Shown: positions 18,996-27,097, numbered from the stretch's first letter. The stretch is DNA of 32,310 bases from Lachnospiraceae bacterium (GCA_024698075.1 JAILRP010000047.1:1-32310); one strand, 5' to 3'. The notes: a model not told the origin generated them from the sequence alone. Numbers and translations: made by a program.

Positions 18996-19880
18996 ATGTT
19001 TGCTAACATTTTTGGGAATTATCTGGTCAAAAAGAAGATCATCACCGAGGAAGAATTCTTTGCCATCAAGATGCAGTTTGACCGCACAAGGGTCAAGCTC
19101 GGGCTCATCGCAGTGTCAGAAAAGCTGATGACCGAGGAACAGGCCGACGAGGTCAACTATAAACAGCAGATGATGGACAGGAAGTTCGGCGACATCGCGG
19201 TGTCCCTGGGATACCTCACCGAGATCCAGGTCGAGAGGCTTCTGACCCTCCAGGGCAACGAATATATGCGCTTCTGCCAGGCGGCGGTGGACAAGGAGAT
19301 CCTGACGCTCGACCAGATAGAGGGGGCGCTTGATTACTTCAAGAAAGAGAACGGATTTACCTTTGCGGATATCGAGAACATAAAATCAGGGGATGTCGAC
19401 CGCATACTTCCGCTATATCTTCCGGAGATGCCGGACGGGCCGTATACGGATCTCATGGCACTCACATTCCGCTGCATCAACCGCCTCGCATCCGACGACA
19501 TATCGATAAAGCGCGGATACAAGCCGCTCAGCTACAGGACAGGCGCCGTTGCGATGCAGGAGATCGTGGGTGACTACAGGGTGCTCACGGCATTCTCGGG
19601 CGATGACAAGGGTATACTGGCGATAGCGGAGGCGTTTGCCAAGCAGTTCTTTGACGGCGTGAGCGTAAATGCGCTTGACTCTGTCGGAGAATTCATTAAT
19701 ATATGTCACGGGCTGTTCGCGACCGAAAAGGGAGGCGAGGGCATGAACCTTAATCTCATGCCGCCGACGCTCTCAACTGAGCCGGTCGAGATCAACGGTT
19801 CGATGATAGTTGTGGTCCCGATCTTCATCAATCAGCAGCCGCTCGACTGGGTAGTCTGCCTGGGCGCACCGTCTGAATGA
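18996..19880 (+). CDS. MshEN-like repeats fused to a CheX-type phosphatase domain
   Basis: 294 residues, soluble. The N-terminal half contains four copies of a helical repeat of about 24 residues at roughly 5-27, 35-57, 63-86 and 92-115. The pattern is (K/R)hGxhhVxxxxhTxxQ, for example KLGLIAVSEKLMTEEQ and KFGDIAVSLGYLTEIQ. This is the pattern of GspE-N/MshEN domains, several of which bind c-di-GMP. The C-terminal half (about 145-290) follows the CheC/CheX/FliY phosphatase pattern and retains one ExxN motif, EFINICHG (Glu 232, Asn 235), used to dephosphorylate response regulators such as CheY-P. The gene heads a unit that ends with a receiver-HD-GYP protein. I infer a link between c-di-GMP and receiver dephosphorylation; c-di-GMP binding itself is not shown. 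Confidence 0.82.
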   Translation: MFANIFGNYLVKKKIITEEEFFAIKMQFDRTRVKLGLIAVSEKLMTEEQADEVNYKQQMMDRKFGDIAVSLGYLTEIQVERLLTLQGNEYMRFCQAAVDKEILTLDQIEGALDYFKKENGFTFADIENIKSGDVDRILPLYLPEMPDGPYTDLMALTFRCINRLASDDISIKRGYKPLSYRTGAVAMQEIVGDYRVLTAFSGDDKGILAIAEAFAKQFFDGVSVNALDSVGEFINICHGLFATEKGGEGMNLNLMPPTLSTEPVEINGSMIVVVPIFINQQPLDWVVCLGAPSE

Positions 19881-19922
19881 AATACAAATACATCTGAAGG
19901 ACATGAACGGAGGTTATGAAAA

Positions 19923-20807
19923 ATGTCGGTTTTTAAAGGAGCAGCAGTAGCGATTTGTACACCATTCCTTCCAAACGGGGATGTAGACTATGATAAGTTC
20001 AGGGAGCAGATTGAGTACCAGATCGAGAACGGTACCGATGCGATAGTCGTGTGCGGAACGACCGGTGAGGCATCCTGCCTGTCGCATGAGGAGCATCTCG
20101 ACTGCATAAAGTTCTGCGTTGAGGTCGTTGACCACAGGATCCCGGTCATAGCCGGAACAGGCTCGAACTGCACGGAGACTGCAATATACCTTTCACAGGA
20201 GGCGGAAAAGTACGGTGCGGATGCACTGCTCGTGGTAACGCCTTATTACAACAAGTCGACCCAGAGGGGTCTTATCGAGCACTTCACGATGGTAGCCGAG
20301 AGCGTCAGGCTTCCGATCATCCTTTACAATGTGCCGAGCAGGACCGGATGCAACATCATGCCTGCAACCGCTGCAGAGCTTGTGCACAACGTTCCCAATA
20401 TCGTCGGCATCAAAGAGGCGAGCGGAAACATATCACAGATCGCCAAGCTCATGAGCCTGTGCGGTGATGAGATAGAGCTTTATTCGGGCAATGACGACCA
20501 GATCGTACCGATACTCGCGCTCGGAGGAATCGGTGTCATCTCCGTCCTCTCAAACATCGCACCTATGAAGACACATGACATATGCCAGGCGTTCTTCGAC
20601 AACGATCCGAGACTTGCGGCCAAGAGGCAGCTTGATGCGATACCTCTGTGCAATGCGCTCTTCTGTGAGGTCAATCCGATCCCGGTCAAGAAGGCACTTG
20701 AGCTCCAGGGAAGGGACCGCGGCGTTCTCAGAAGGCCGCTTCGCGAGATGGAAGAGGCCAATGCCGAGACGCTTAAGGCAGCAATGGAAGAGTACGGGGT
20801 GCTGTGA
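19923..20807 (+). CDS. dapA: 4-hydroxy-tetrahydrodipicolinate synthase
   Basis: Condenses pyruvate with aspartate semialdehyde, the first committed step to diaminopimelate and lysine; cytosolic (beta/alpha)8 barrel of 294 residues, the normal length. Active-site residues are all present: Thr 46 and Thr 47 in CGTTGE, Tyr 109, Tyr 135 in LYNVPSRT, Arg 140 and the Schiff-base Lys 164 in GIKEASGN. The ribosome site GGAGG lies 8 bases before the ATG. It starts 42 bp after the CheX-like gene with no promoter visible between, and its stop overlaps the dapB start, so the two are co-translated. Confidence 0.97.
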   Translation: MSVFKGAAVAICTPFLPNGDVDYDKFREQIEYQIENGTDAIVVCGTTGEASCLSHEEHLDCIKFCVEVVDHRIPVIAGTGSNCTETAIYLSQEAEKYGADALLVVTPYYNKSTQRGLIEHFTMVAESVRLPIILYNVPSRTGCNIMPATAAELVHNVPNIVGIKEASGNISQIAKLMSLCGDEIELYSGNDDQIVPILALGGIGVISVLSNIAPMKTHDICQAFFDNDPRLAAKRQLDAIPLCNALFCEVNPIPVKKALELQGRDRGVLRRPLREMEEANAETLKAAMEEYGVL

Positions 20808-21562
20808 TGACGTCAATAATTCTTATCGGATGCAGCGGGCGCATGGGACGGATGATAGCAGATATCGTATCTTCCGACCCCGATGTTTCAATAGTGGCGG
20901 GAGTTGATGTAAGAGCCGACGGCACAGCTGGATTTCCCGTATATGAAAGCCTTGACGCGGTAAAGGAATCCGCCGATGCGGTCGTTGATTTTTCGAACGC
21001 GGCAGCGGTCGCCGCAGTGATCCGCCGGTGCACAGAGACAGGGGCTGCGCTCGTCGAATGCACGACCGGGCTTTCCGACGAGGTGCTCGCCCAGCTTGAC
21101 GAGGCCTCTTCGAAGATAGCTGTCCTGCGCTCCGCAAACATGTCGCTCGGCATCAACCTCATACAGAAGATACTCCGTGAAAATTCAGCAAAGCTCGCAG
21201 ATGCGGGCTTTGACATAGAGATAGTCGAAAAGCACCACAGGACCAAACTTGACGCACCCTCCGGGACCGCGCTCGCGCTTGCCGATTCGGTAAACGAAGG
21301 CCTGAGCGTCCGCAAGGATTACGTCTTTGACAGAAGCGGCAGGAGGATGGTAAGGCCCGATAGCGAGATCGGAATTTCCGCGGTGCGCGGAGGGACGATA
21401 GTCGGCGACCATGACGTCATATTCGCAGGTTCCGATGAAGTGCTGACCATAAGCCATACGGCATATTCAAGATCGGTGTTCGCCAAAGGTGCCGTAGAGG
21501 CGGCAAAGTTCATAAAAGGAAAGAGCGCCGGAAAGTACAGCATGAGCGACGTTGTGGGGTAA
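20807..21562 (+). CDS. dapB: 4-hydroxy-tetrahydrodipicolinate reductase
   Basis: NAD(P)H-dependent reductase acting directly after DapA; 251 residues. The dinucleotide-binding motif is GCSGRMG (8-14). The substrate-binding and catalytic stretch EKHHRTKLDAPSGTA carries the His pair at 143-144 and Lys 147. The ATG at 20807 shares one base with the dapA stop (TGATG). A GTG at 20804, one codon upstream, is also possible. No separate strong ribosome site is visible, which fits translational coupling with dapA. Confidence 0.96.
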   Translation: MTSIILIGCSGRMGRMIADIVSSDPDVSIVAGVDVRADGTAGFPVYESLDAVKESADAVVDFSNAAAVAAVIRRCTETGAALVECTTGLSDEVLAQLDEASSKIAVLRSANMSLGINLIQKILRENSAKLADAGFDIEIVEKHHRTKLDAPSGTALALADSVNEGLSVRKDYVFDRSGRRMVRPDSEIGISAVRGGTIVGDHDVIFAGSDEVLTISHTAYSRSVFAKGAVEAAKFIKGKSAGKYSMSDVVG

Positions 21563-21568
21563 GGGTTG

Positions 21569-22339
21569 ATGGATTTCAAGCCCTGCATAGACATACATAA
21601 CGGCAAGGTCAAGCAGATCGTAGGCTCAACGCTCTCCGACGAGTCGGGCGCGGCATCCGAGAACTTCATAAGCGACAGGAACGGCGCATATTATGCGTCG
21701 CTCTACAGAAGCTACGGACTTGAGGGCGGGCATGTCATAAACCTCAACAGGGCAGACAGTCCGTTTTATGATGCCTCAAGGCAGCAGATGTTTGATGCGC
21801 TTTTTGCATATCCGGGAGGGCTCATGGCAGGCGGCGGCATAAATGCGGACAACGCCGCTGAATATATCGATGCCGGCGCGAGCCATGTAATAGTCACAAG
21901 CTTCGTTTTTAGGGACGGAAAGATCGACAGGGAAAATCTTGCGCGGCTTAACGGGGCAGTGGGTCCGGAACACATCGTGCTTGACATGAGCTGCATATAT
22001 AAGGATGGCGCCTATATGGTCGCCACCGACAGATGGCAGAAGATATCGGACGAGAAGGTATGTCCGGAACTTTTTGAGTCACTTGCCGGATGCTGTGACG
22101 GTTTTCTCGTTCATGCGGTCGATGCGGAGGGAAGATCGTCGGGGATAGATGAGAGGCTGATCGGCATCCTTGCCTCTTCTCCCATAAGCATATGCTACGC
22201 CGGAGGGATATCATCCCTTGATGATATCAGAAAGCTTCGCGAAGCAGGCGGCGGCAGGGTTGATTTTACCATAGGCTCGGGACTTAAAATCTTCGGAGGG
22301 AGCCTTGGCATAGAGGAGATCATTGAATGTATACGGTAA
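21569..22339 (+). CDS. hisA: Eukaryotic-type HisA (ProFAR isomerase, HIS6-like)
   Basis: Isomerase of histidine synthesis converting ProFAR to PRFAR; 256 residues from the ATG at 21569. A TTG one codon earlier is an alternative. The sequence follows the fungal/plant HIS6 subtype rather than ordinary bacterial HisA: CIDIHNGKVKQIVGSTL at the start, YYASLYRSYGLEGGHVI, GGGINADNAAEYIDAGASHVIVTS, IVLDMSC and the C-terminal VDFTIGSGLKIFGG. The first catalytic Asp is residue 8 and the second lies in VLDMSC. It is 6 bases after dapB and overlaps the next gene by 13 bases. No other his genes are in the window. The subtype assignment rests on remembered family patterns. Confidence 0.88.
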   Translation: MDFKPCIDIHNGKVKQIVGSTLSDESGAASENFISDRNGAYYASLYRSYGLEGGHVINLNRADSPFYDASRQQMFDALFAYPGGLMAGGGINADNAAEYIDAGASHVIVTSFVFRDGKIDRENLARLNGAVGPEHIVLDMSCIYKDGAYMVATDRWQKISDEKVCPELFESLAGCCDGFLVHAVDAEGRSSGIDERLIGILASSPISICYAGGISSLDDIRKLREAGGGRVDFTIGSGLKIFGGSLGIEEIIECIR

Positions 22340-23448
22340 TGATAATCGATGACAACGATACCGAGCTTCTGGTGGCCAAGAAGGCGCTTGAGAGGCAGTA
22401 CCGTATCATCGATCTCAACAGTTCCAAGGCTGCTCTGCAGCGCCTCATAAAGTCAACGATCATGCCGGACTTCATCCTTCTTGATGTTGCCATGCCCGGC
22501 GTCAACGGATTTGATTTCATAATGCGTCTTAAAGCGAACGAGAAGACCAAGGGGATTCCCGTTCTGTTCATATCGGGCGACAAGGAGAACACAACGGAGA
22601 TGGAGGCCTACAGGCTCGGCGCCGTTGATTTTATCCGAAAGCCCATCATACCGGATCTCCTCCGTAAGCGCATGGAGCTTCAGGCGGACGTCCTCGAGTA
22701 CAAGACCCAGATGAGCCAGTACAATACGCAGCTGCAGCAGGCGGCGAGCTACCAGGCCAGGAATGCGATGAACCTGGAGTACTTCATCATCGGGATAATC
22801 ACGGACCTCATTTCGCAGAAGGACCCCTACACCGGCAAGCACTGCGTGTGCGTGTCCAAGTATATGGAGATCCTGCTCAAGGAGATGCTCCTGTCGGGCG
22901 TAAACTACGGCATTGACCCCAATGATTTTGAACTTATCCTCTTAAGCTCGAGACTCCACGACATGGGCAAGATTGGCGTTCCCGACGCCGTCCTGTCGAA
23001 AGTCGGCAAGTATACTCCCGAAGAGTTCGCGCTGATGAAATCGCATACCACGATGGCGGCCGACGCCATACAGAAGTATGCCTACCTTCTTCCAAACAAC
23101 AAGTTCCTTTACTATACTTTCCAGATGGCAAAATACCATCACGAGCGCGTTGACGGGAACGGATATCCCGAAAGGCTTGCCGGGGCGAACATCCCGATCC
23201 TGGCGAGGATACTGGCTGTCGCGGACGTATATGACGGCCTTGTTGCCGAGAGAAGCTACAAGAAGGCCAAGACACACGAGGAGGCCTACAACATAATCAC
23301 ACAGGGCGCGGGCGTTCAGTTCGACCCGCAGGTCGTGGCGGCATTCCAGCGCGTGCACATGGACATGCGCGATGCAACGCTGTCGATCGAAGCGCAGATC
23401 CAGCGGAATCTCGAGATGTCCGCACAGGTCATGAACAGGCAGAGATGA
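22327..23448 (+). CDS. Response regulator with HD-GYP c-di-GMP phosphodiesterase domain
   Basis: 373 residues, RpfG-type. The receiver domain (1-120) is complete: acidic pair Asp 8/Asp 9, phospho-acceptor Asp 53 (LLDVAMPG) and Lys 105 in RKP. After a linker helix, the HD-GYP domain has RLHDMGKIGVPD (His 211, Asp 212) and HHERVDGNGYP (271-281), so it should cleave c-di-GMP when activated. The start at 22327 overlaps the end of hisA by 13 bases and has GAGGAG 8 bases upstream. An ATG at 22339 would remove the first strand. It is the last gene of its unit, ending at a strong terminator. No histidine kinase gene is in the window. Confidence 0.95.
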   Translation: MYTVMIIDDNDTELLVAKKALERQYRIIDLNSSKAALQRLIKSTIMPDFILLDVAMPGVNGFDFIMRLKANEKTKGIPVLFISGDKENTTEMEAYRLGAVDFIRKPIIPDLLRKRMELQADVLEYKTQMSQYNTQLQQAASYQARNAMNLEYFIIGIITDLISQKDPYTGKHCVCVSKYMEILLKEMLLSGVNYGIDPNDFELILLSSRLHDMGKIGVPDAVLSKVGKYTPEEFALMKSHTTMAADAIQKYAYLLPNNKFLYYTFQMAKYHHERVDGNGYPERLAGANIPILARILAVADVYDGLVAERSYKKAKTHEEAYNIITQGAGVQFDPQVVAAFQRVHMDMRDATLSIEAQIQRNLEMSAQVMNRQR

Positions 23449-23453
23449 GAAAT

Positions 23454-23486
23454 AAAAAAGGAACCGATCATCCGGTTCCTTTTTTA
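23454..23486. terminator. Bidirectional terminator between HD-GYP and cold-shock genes
   Basis: GGAACCG at 23460-23466 pairs with CGGTTCC at 23473-23479. The stem is flanked by an A run on the left and a T run on the right, so it has a U tail in both directions. It serves the converging units ending at 23448 (+) and 23562 (-). Confidence 0.92.
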
Positions 23487-23561
23487 TAATCTCTGGATCT
23501 GTAACTCTTTCCCCTTTATAATCTATATATTATACAAACGAAAAGGCACACTTTTTGGAGA

Positions 23562-23759
23562 TTATAACTTTGTTACGTTTGTAGCCTGAGGGCCCTTCTC
23601 GCCGTTAACTACGTCGAACTCAACAGCTGCTCCCTCGTCAAGGGACTTGAAGCCTTCCATGTTGAGGCCTGAGTAGTGTACGAACACATCATTGCCCTGC
23701 TCGTCACAGATGAATCCGTAACCCTTCTGGTTGTTGAACCACTTAACTGTACCTTTCAT
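23562..23759 (-). CDS. Cold-shock protein (CspA family)
   Basis: 65-residue single OB-fold RNA/DNA chaperone of the CspA/CspB family. Both RNA-binding motifs are present: KGYGFI (RNP1, 12-17) and VFVHYS (RNP2, 25-30). The start MKGTVKWFN is typical. GGAGG lies 8 bases upstream of this ATG. A longer reading frame starting with a TTG at 23774 overlaps the ribosome site itself and is rejected. The leader can form overlapping hairpins, described separately. Confidence 0.96.
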   Translation of the reverse strand: MKGTVKWFNNQKGYGFICDEQGNDVFVHYSGLNMEGFKSLDEGAAVEFDVVNGEKGPQATNVTKL

Positions 23760-23782
23760 CGATAGTACCTCCAAAATAAATG

Positions 23783-23810
23783 AAAAAAATCGCTACGGTG
23801 CGATGCACCG
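23783..23810 (-). promoter_or_regulatory. Overlapping hairpins in the cold-shock mRNA leader
   Basis: On the (-) strand, CGGTGC-ATC-GCACCG (23810-23796) forms a 6-bp hairpin at about the 5' end of the transcript. The overlapping alternative ATCGC-ACCGTA-GCGAT (23804-23789) is followed by seven T's, like a weak terminator. The two cannot form together. Confidence 0.4.
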
Positions 23811-23815
23811 AAAAG

Positions 23816-23844
23816 ATAGTAGCATATACGTTACCAAAAGTAAA
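23816..23844 (-). promoter_or_regulatory. Putative promoter of the cold-shock gene
   Basis: Reading the (-) strand: TTTACT (23844-23839), 17-bp spacer, TACTAT (23821-23816). Transcription would start near 23809, leaving a leader of about 50 bases. Confidence 0.55.
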
Positions 23845-23865
23845 TAAAAATTTGATAATCTGCCA

Positions 23866-24675
23866 TTACCTTCCGCAGAGCTCCCAGAATGCGACTGCGG
23901 AAGAGGCTGCGACGTTAAGGGAATCAACGCCGCCCTGCATCGGGATGACGGCGATATGGTCGCATCCGTCAAGTGTCTTTTGGCTGATCCCGGCGCCCTC
24001 CGCGCCAAATACCAGGGCCCTTTTTTCCGAAGACCTGAGCACCGGGTCGGTGACGGGGACCGCATTGTCCGCAAGCTCCATCGCTATGACCGAAAATCCG
24101 CCCTCATGAAGCAGAGAAATAGGATCGCATCCGGCCGGCACGTAAGTCCAGGGAAGCTGAAAGACCGTCCCCATCGAAACCCTGGTAGCTCTTCTGTAAA
24201 AAGGATCCGAAGAGCCGTGCGTGATCAGAACGGAGTCTATTCCGAGTGCCGCGGCGGAGCGGAATATGGCTCCGACGTTCGTGGGATTGACTATATCCTC
24301 AAGGACGGCAATGTAACGTGATGAACCTATAAGGCCTGCGGCATCGGGAAGGGCGGGCCTTAAAAAAGCCGCCAGCACGCCTCTTGTAAGGTTGAATCCC
24401 GTTATCCTGTTTATAACCTGAAGCGGTGCAGAAAACACATCGGCAGAGCCCGCACGCTCCAGGAGCCCTGCCACCTCAGGCCTTTCCGCCGCCCCATCCT
24501 CAATGAAGAATGACAGGATCTTAGCGCCGCGGTCCATGGCACGCTCTATCACCATCGGGGTCTCTGCGATGAATATCCCCGGGCCGGGCTCGTTGTAATG
24601 AACGAGCTGCGGTTCATTGTATCTCGTATATACCGACACCCTTTCGTCGCCGATATCATCTATTTTGATCAGCAT
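23866..24675 (-). CDS. TrmH/SpoU-family RNA 2'-O-methyltransferase
   Basis: SAM-dependent methyltransferase of the SPOUT class that methylates a ribose 2'-hydroxyl in tRNA or rRNA; 269 residues. An N-terminal substrate-binding domain (about 20-105) is followed by the knotted catalytic domain with all three motifs: NPTNVGAIFRS (130-140, catalytic Arg), LVFGAEGAGIS (221-231) and IPMQGGVDSLNVAASSAVA (244-262). GGAGG lies 10 bases before the ATG. It ends just upstream of the cold-shock promoter. The exact RNA target cannot be told from the sequence. A TATAAT at 24702-24697 on the (-) strand, with a poor -35, may be its promoter. Confidence 0.9.
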   Translation of the reverse strand: MLIKIDDIGDERVSVYTRYNEPQLVHYNEPGPGIFIAETPMVIERAMDRGAKILSFFIEDGAAERPEVAGLLERAGSADVFSAPLQVINRITGFNLTRGVLAAFLRPALPDAAGLIGSSRYIAVLEDIVNPTNVGAIFRSAAALGIDSVLITHGSSDPFYRRATRVSMGTVFQLPWTYVPAGCDPISLLHEGGFSVIAMELADNAVPVTDPVLRSSEKRALVFGAEGAGISQKTLDGCDHIAVIPMQGGVDSLNVAASSAVAFWELCGR

Positions 24676-24738
24676 CCGTCCATATCCTCCGCGTCAATTA
24701 TATACGTCCGGGCCGCTCATTCATACAGGATATGTAAA

Positions 24739-24766
24739 TTTTTCGAAAAACTTAAACGTTTAAGTT
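24739..24766. promoter_or_regulatory. Two adjoining CG-centred palindromes, candidate operators
   Basis: TTTTTCGAAAAA (24739-24750) overlaps by two bases the perfect 18-bp palindrome AACTTAAACGTTTAAGTT (24749-24766). Their centres are 13 bp apart. An AAACGTTT core with a central CG is typical of LacI-family operators. The site lies between the methyltransferase gene and the surface-protein remnant; no T run follows that would make it a terminator. Confidence 0.5.
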
Positions 24767-24781
24767 AACTTTGGCCGCATT

Positions 24782-25023
24782 ATGTGTTATGCAGTCTATA
24801 AGTCCGAAAGCGAGAAGCCGCCCATAGTATTCAGAAGCAGCAATACGGATGTTGTCAAAGTCATGACGGTGTATGACGGAAACGGGACTGCATACGGCAT
24901 GCTGGTCGGAAACAGGGAAGGCACAGCGACACCAAGGTCGCAGCGGTCAGGAACGGGCTTATCACGGCCAAGAGCGCAGCCGATGCAAGGACTGCCGTAA
25001 GCGTTACCGTTAAGAGCAGGCGG
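24782..25023 (+). pseudogene. Frameshifted remnant of an Ig-like (Big_2) surface protein gene
   Basis: The frame starting at 24782 encodes a stretch like half of a bacterial Ig-like group 2 domain (FRSSNTDVVKVMTVYDG, then LVGNREGTAT). After about 24925 it turns to nonsense. The other frame, from 24925, then reads SDTKVAAVRNGLITAKSAAD and AVSVTVKS, the characteristic end of a Big_2 domain. A deletion with frameshift has therefore joined two domain halves. There is no signal peptide and no ribosome site, and the second frame runs without similarity into the next gene's ribosome site. The remainder of the 24676-25154 gap holds the palindromes at 24739-24766 and the promoter at 25087-25115. Confidence 0.6.
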
Positions 25024-25086
25024 TCAGATGACGGGCCGTTTCATGGCCGGAAGATGACTGAAGTCCCCGGGATATCATTTTTGGAA

Positions 25087-25115
25087 TTGAAGAATCTGTC
25101 ACAAAAGCCTATAAT
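25087..25115 (+). promoter_or_regulatory. Promoter of the hydrogenase-chemoreceptor gene
   Basis: TTGAAG (25087-25092), 17-bp spacer, TATAAT (25110-25115). Transcription should start near 25122, about 33 bases before the ATG, with GGAGG 6 bases from the start codon. Confidence 0.8.
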
Positions 25116-25154
25116 AATCATATATATACTCTATGAAATACACGGAGGCGTATA

Positions 25155-27086
25155 ATGAGTCTTGTCAAAACGAATGATAACTGTATCGGATGCAACAGAT
25201 GCATAAGGGCCTGCAGCAGCATGGGTGCCAACATCGCCGTCGAGCGCGGGAGAGGAAACGTGATCGATGTAGACCCGGACAGGTGCATTGCCTGCGGGGC
25301 GTGCCTTGACGTGTGTGAGCACGGCGCAAGGGAGTTCATCGATGATGTTGACAGCTTCTTTGATGACCTTAAGAAGGGGCAGAAGATCTCGGTGCTCATA
25401 GCGCCGGCATTTCTGGCCAACTATCCGAGGGAATACGAGAAGTATCTCGGAATGCTGAAGAAGCTTGGCGTCAACAGGTTCATAAGTGTTTCATTCGGAG
25501 CGGACATAACGACATGGGGCTACATCAAATATATTACCGAAAATAAATTCTACGGCGGAATATCACAGCCGTGTCCCGCAGTTGTGGGCTATATAGAGCG
25601 TTATACTCCCGAGCTGATCCCTAAGCTGATGCCTGTGCAGTCACCCATGATGTGCGCGGCGATATATGTCAGCAAATACATGAAGGTGACTGACAAGCTC
25701 GCGTTCATAAGCCCCTGCATAGCCAAGAAGAATGAGATCGACGATCCGAACAACAAAGGCTATGTATCATACAATCTTACGTTTTCACATCTTGTGAAAT
25801 ACCTCAAGGAGCATCCCGTAAACGGGGCGCTTCCTTACAAGGATGAGATCGAGTACGGACTCGGATCCATATATCCGATGCCGGGCGGCCTCAAGGAGAA
25901 CGTATACTGGCTTCTCGGTGAGGACGCGCTCGTGCGCCAGATGGAAGGCGAGCACCACATGTACGAATACCTGAAGCGGAACAAGGACCTTCTCAAGAAT
26001 TCAAGGTCGCCGTATCTGTTCGTTGATGCGCTCAACTGTACGAACGGATGCCTGTACGGTCCCGGAACGGAGGCACGTGCATCGATGAATGAGGACGTGT
26101 TCATGACCATCCAGAGGATCAAGGCCGAGAGCAAGAACGAGTCCAAGAAGTCCGCATGGGGAAGGGGCCTGACTCCGGCCAAGAGGCTTGAGGCACTCAA
26201 CAAGCAGTTCGCAGACCTGAACCTGAATGATTTTCTGCGCAAGTATACCGACAGGAGCGCGGCCTGCACTTATAAGGTTCCGACCGAAAGGCAGCTCGAG
26301 GACATATATGCGCAGATGAAAAAGGACACTGCCGAAAAGAGGAAGATCGACTGCGGATGCTGCGGATACGGCTCATGCCACGATATGGCCGTTGCGGTAT
26401 TCAATGGGTTCAACCATATATACAACTGCGTCCACTACATCAAGGACATGGCGTATGAAGAGAAGGACAAGGCAGTCGGGCTGGCCGATGAAGTACAGCG
26501 CACTCAGGATGAGATGAGGGAGAAGAAGCTTTCACTTGCGGATGAGATCAGTGAGAACTTCGGCATCCTTACCGCCTCCATATCACAGATAGAAGAGGCG
26601 AGTGCCGACAACGCACATCAGACAGCCGGAATATCCGATGACATGGATGAGGTTGAAAACTTTGCATCTGACCTCAAGGAAGTCCTGAACAACATCGAAG
26701 GCTATCTGGTCAATCTTGATGCCAACAACAAAGAAGTCATAGCGATCTCGTCACAGACCAACCTGCTCGCTCTCAATGCTTCGATCGAGGCGGCACGTGT
26801 CGGCGAGGCAGGCAAGGGATTTGCGGTCGTTGCCGATGAGATCAAGAAGCTGGCTGACGATTCCAAGATGACCGCCGATGACAGCAACAAGAACAACAAT
26901 GACATAAAGGTTACCATAGAGCATCTCGTCGAGGAGGCATCAAAGCTCAAGGATATCGTGGACAGGGTAAATGCCAGGGCCACGAGCCTCGTGGCATCCT
27001 CCGAGGAGGCTACGGCATCAATCGGTGTCGTAAAGGAGACCACGGGAAGCGTGGAGCAGTCGCTCAAACAGATACTCGAACACTGA
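25155..27086 (+). CDS. [FeFe]-hydrogenase-like sensor fused to a methyl-accepting signalling domain
   Basis: 643 residues, no membrane segment. Two 4Fe-4S motifs (Cys 10, 13, 16, 20 and Cys 44, 47, 50, 54) lead into an [FeFe]-hydrogenase H-cluster domain. All four H-cluster cysteines appear present: Cys 140 (SQPCP), Cys 188 (SPCIAKKNE) and Cys 295/299 (NCTNGC). The proton-relay Cys of catalytic enzymes is Pro 139, and the two usual H-site Met residues are Ser 186 and Leu 293. These changes point to a sensory rather than hydrogen-producing enzyme. A further CGCCGYGSC cluster motif (400-408, with Cys 425) follows. From about 440 there is a coiled coil with the chemoreceptor hairpin tip ([18 protein letters not shown], then [15 protein letters not shown]; about 531-565). 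It is a single-gene unit between its own promoter and tandem terminators. The likely role is reporting hydrogen or redox state to a CheA-like kinase, which is not in the window. Confidence 0.9.
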   Translation: MSLVKTNDNCIGCNRCIRACSSMGANIAVERGRGNVIDVDPDRCIACGACLDVCEHGAREFIDDVDSFFDDLKKGQKISVLIAPAFLANYPREYEKYLGMLKKLGVNRFISVSFGADITTWGYIKYITENKFYGGISQPCPAVVGYIERYTPELIPKLMPVQSPMMCAAIYVSKYMKVTDKLAFISPCIAKKNEIDDPNNKGYVSYNLTFSHLVKYLKEHPVNGALPYKDEIEYGLGSIYPMPGGLKENVYWLLGEDALVRQMEGEHHMYEYLKRNKDLLKNSRSPYLFVDALNCTNGCLYGPGTEARASMNEDVFMTIQRIKAESKNESKKSAWGRGLTPAKRLEALNKQFADLNLNDFLRKYTDRSAACTYKVPTERQLEDIYAQMKKDTAEKRKIDCGCCGYGSCHDMAVAVFNGFNHIYNCVHYIKDMAYEEKDKAVGLADEVQRTQDEMREKKLSLADEISENFGILTASISQIEEASADNAHQTAGISDDMDEVENFASDLKEVLNNIEGYLVNLDANNKEVIAISSQTNLLALNASIEAARVGEAGKGFAVVADEIKKLADDSKMTADDSNKNNNDIKVTIEHLVEEASKLKDIVDRVNARATSLVASSEEATASIGVVKETTGSVEQSLKQILEH

Positions 27087-27097
27087 ACAGGAACCGG

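Noticed and set aside
24782-25000. Intact 72-residue gene
   Set aside because: The similarity to an Ig-like domain switches frame inside it, and there is no ribosome site, so it is treated as part of a pseudogene.
25155-27086. Catalytic hydrogen-producing hydrogenase
   Set aside because: The proton-relay Cys and the two H-site Met residues are substituted and the protein ends in a chemoreceptor tip, so a sensory role fits better.
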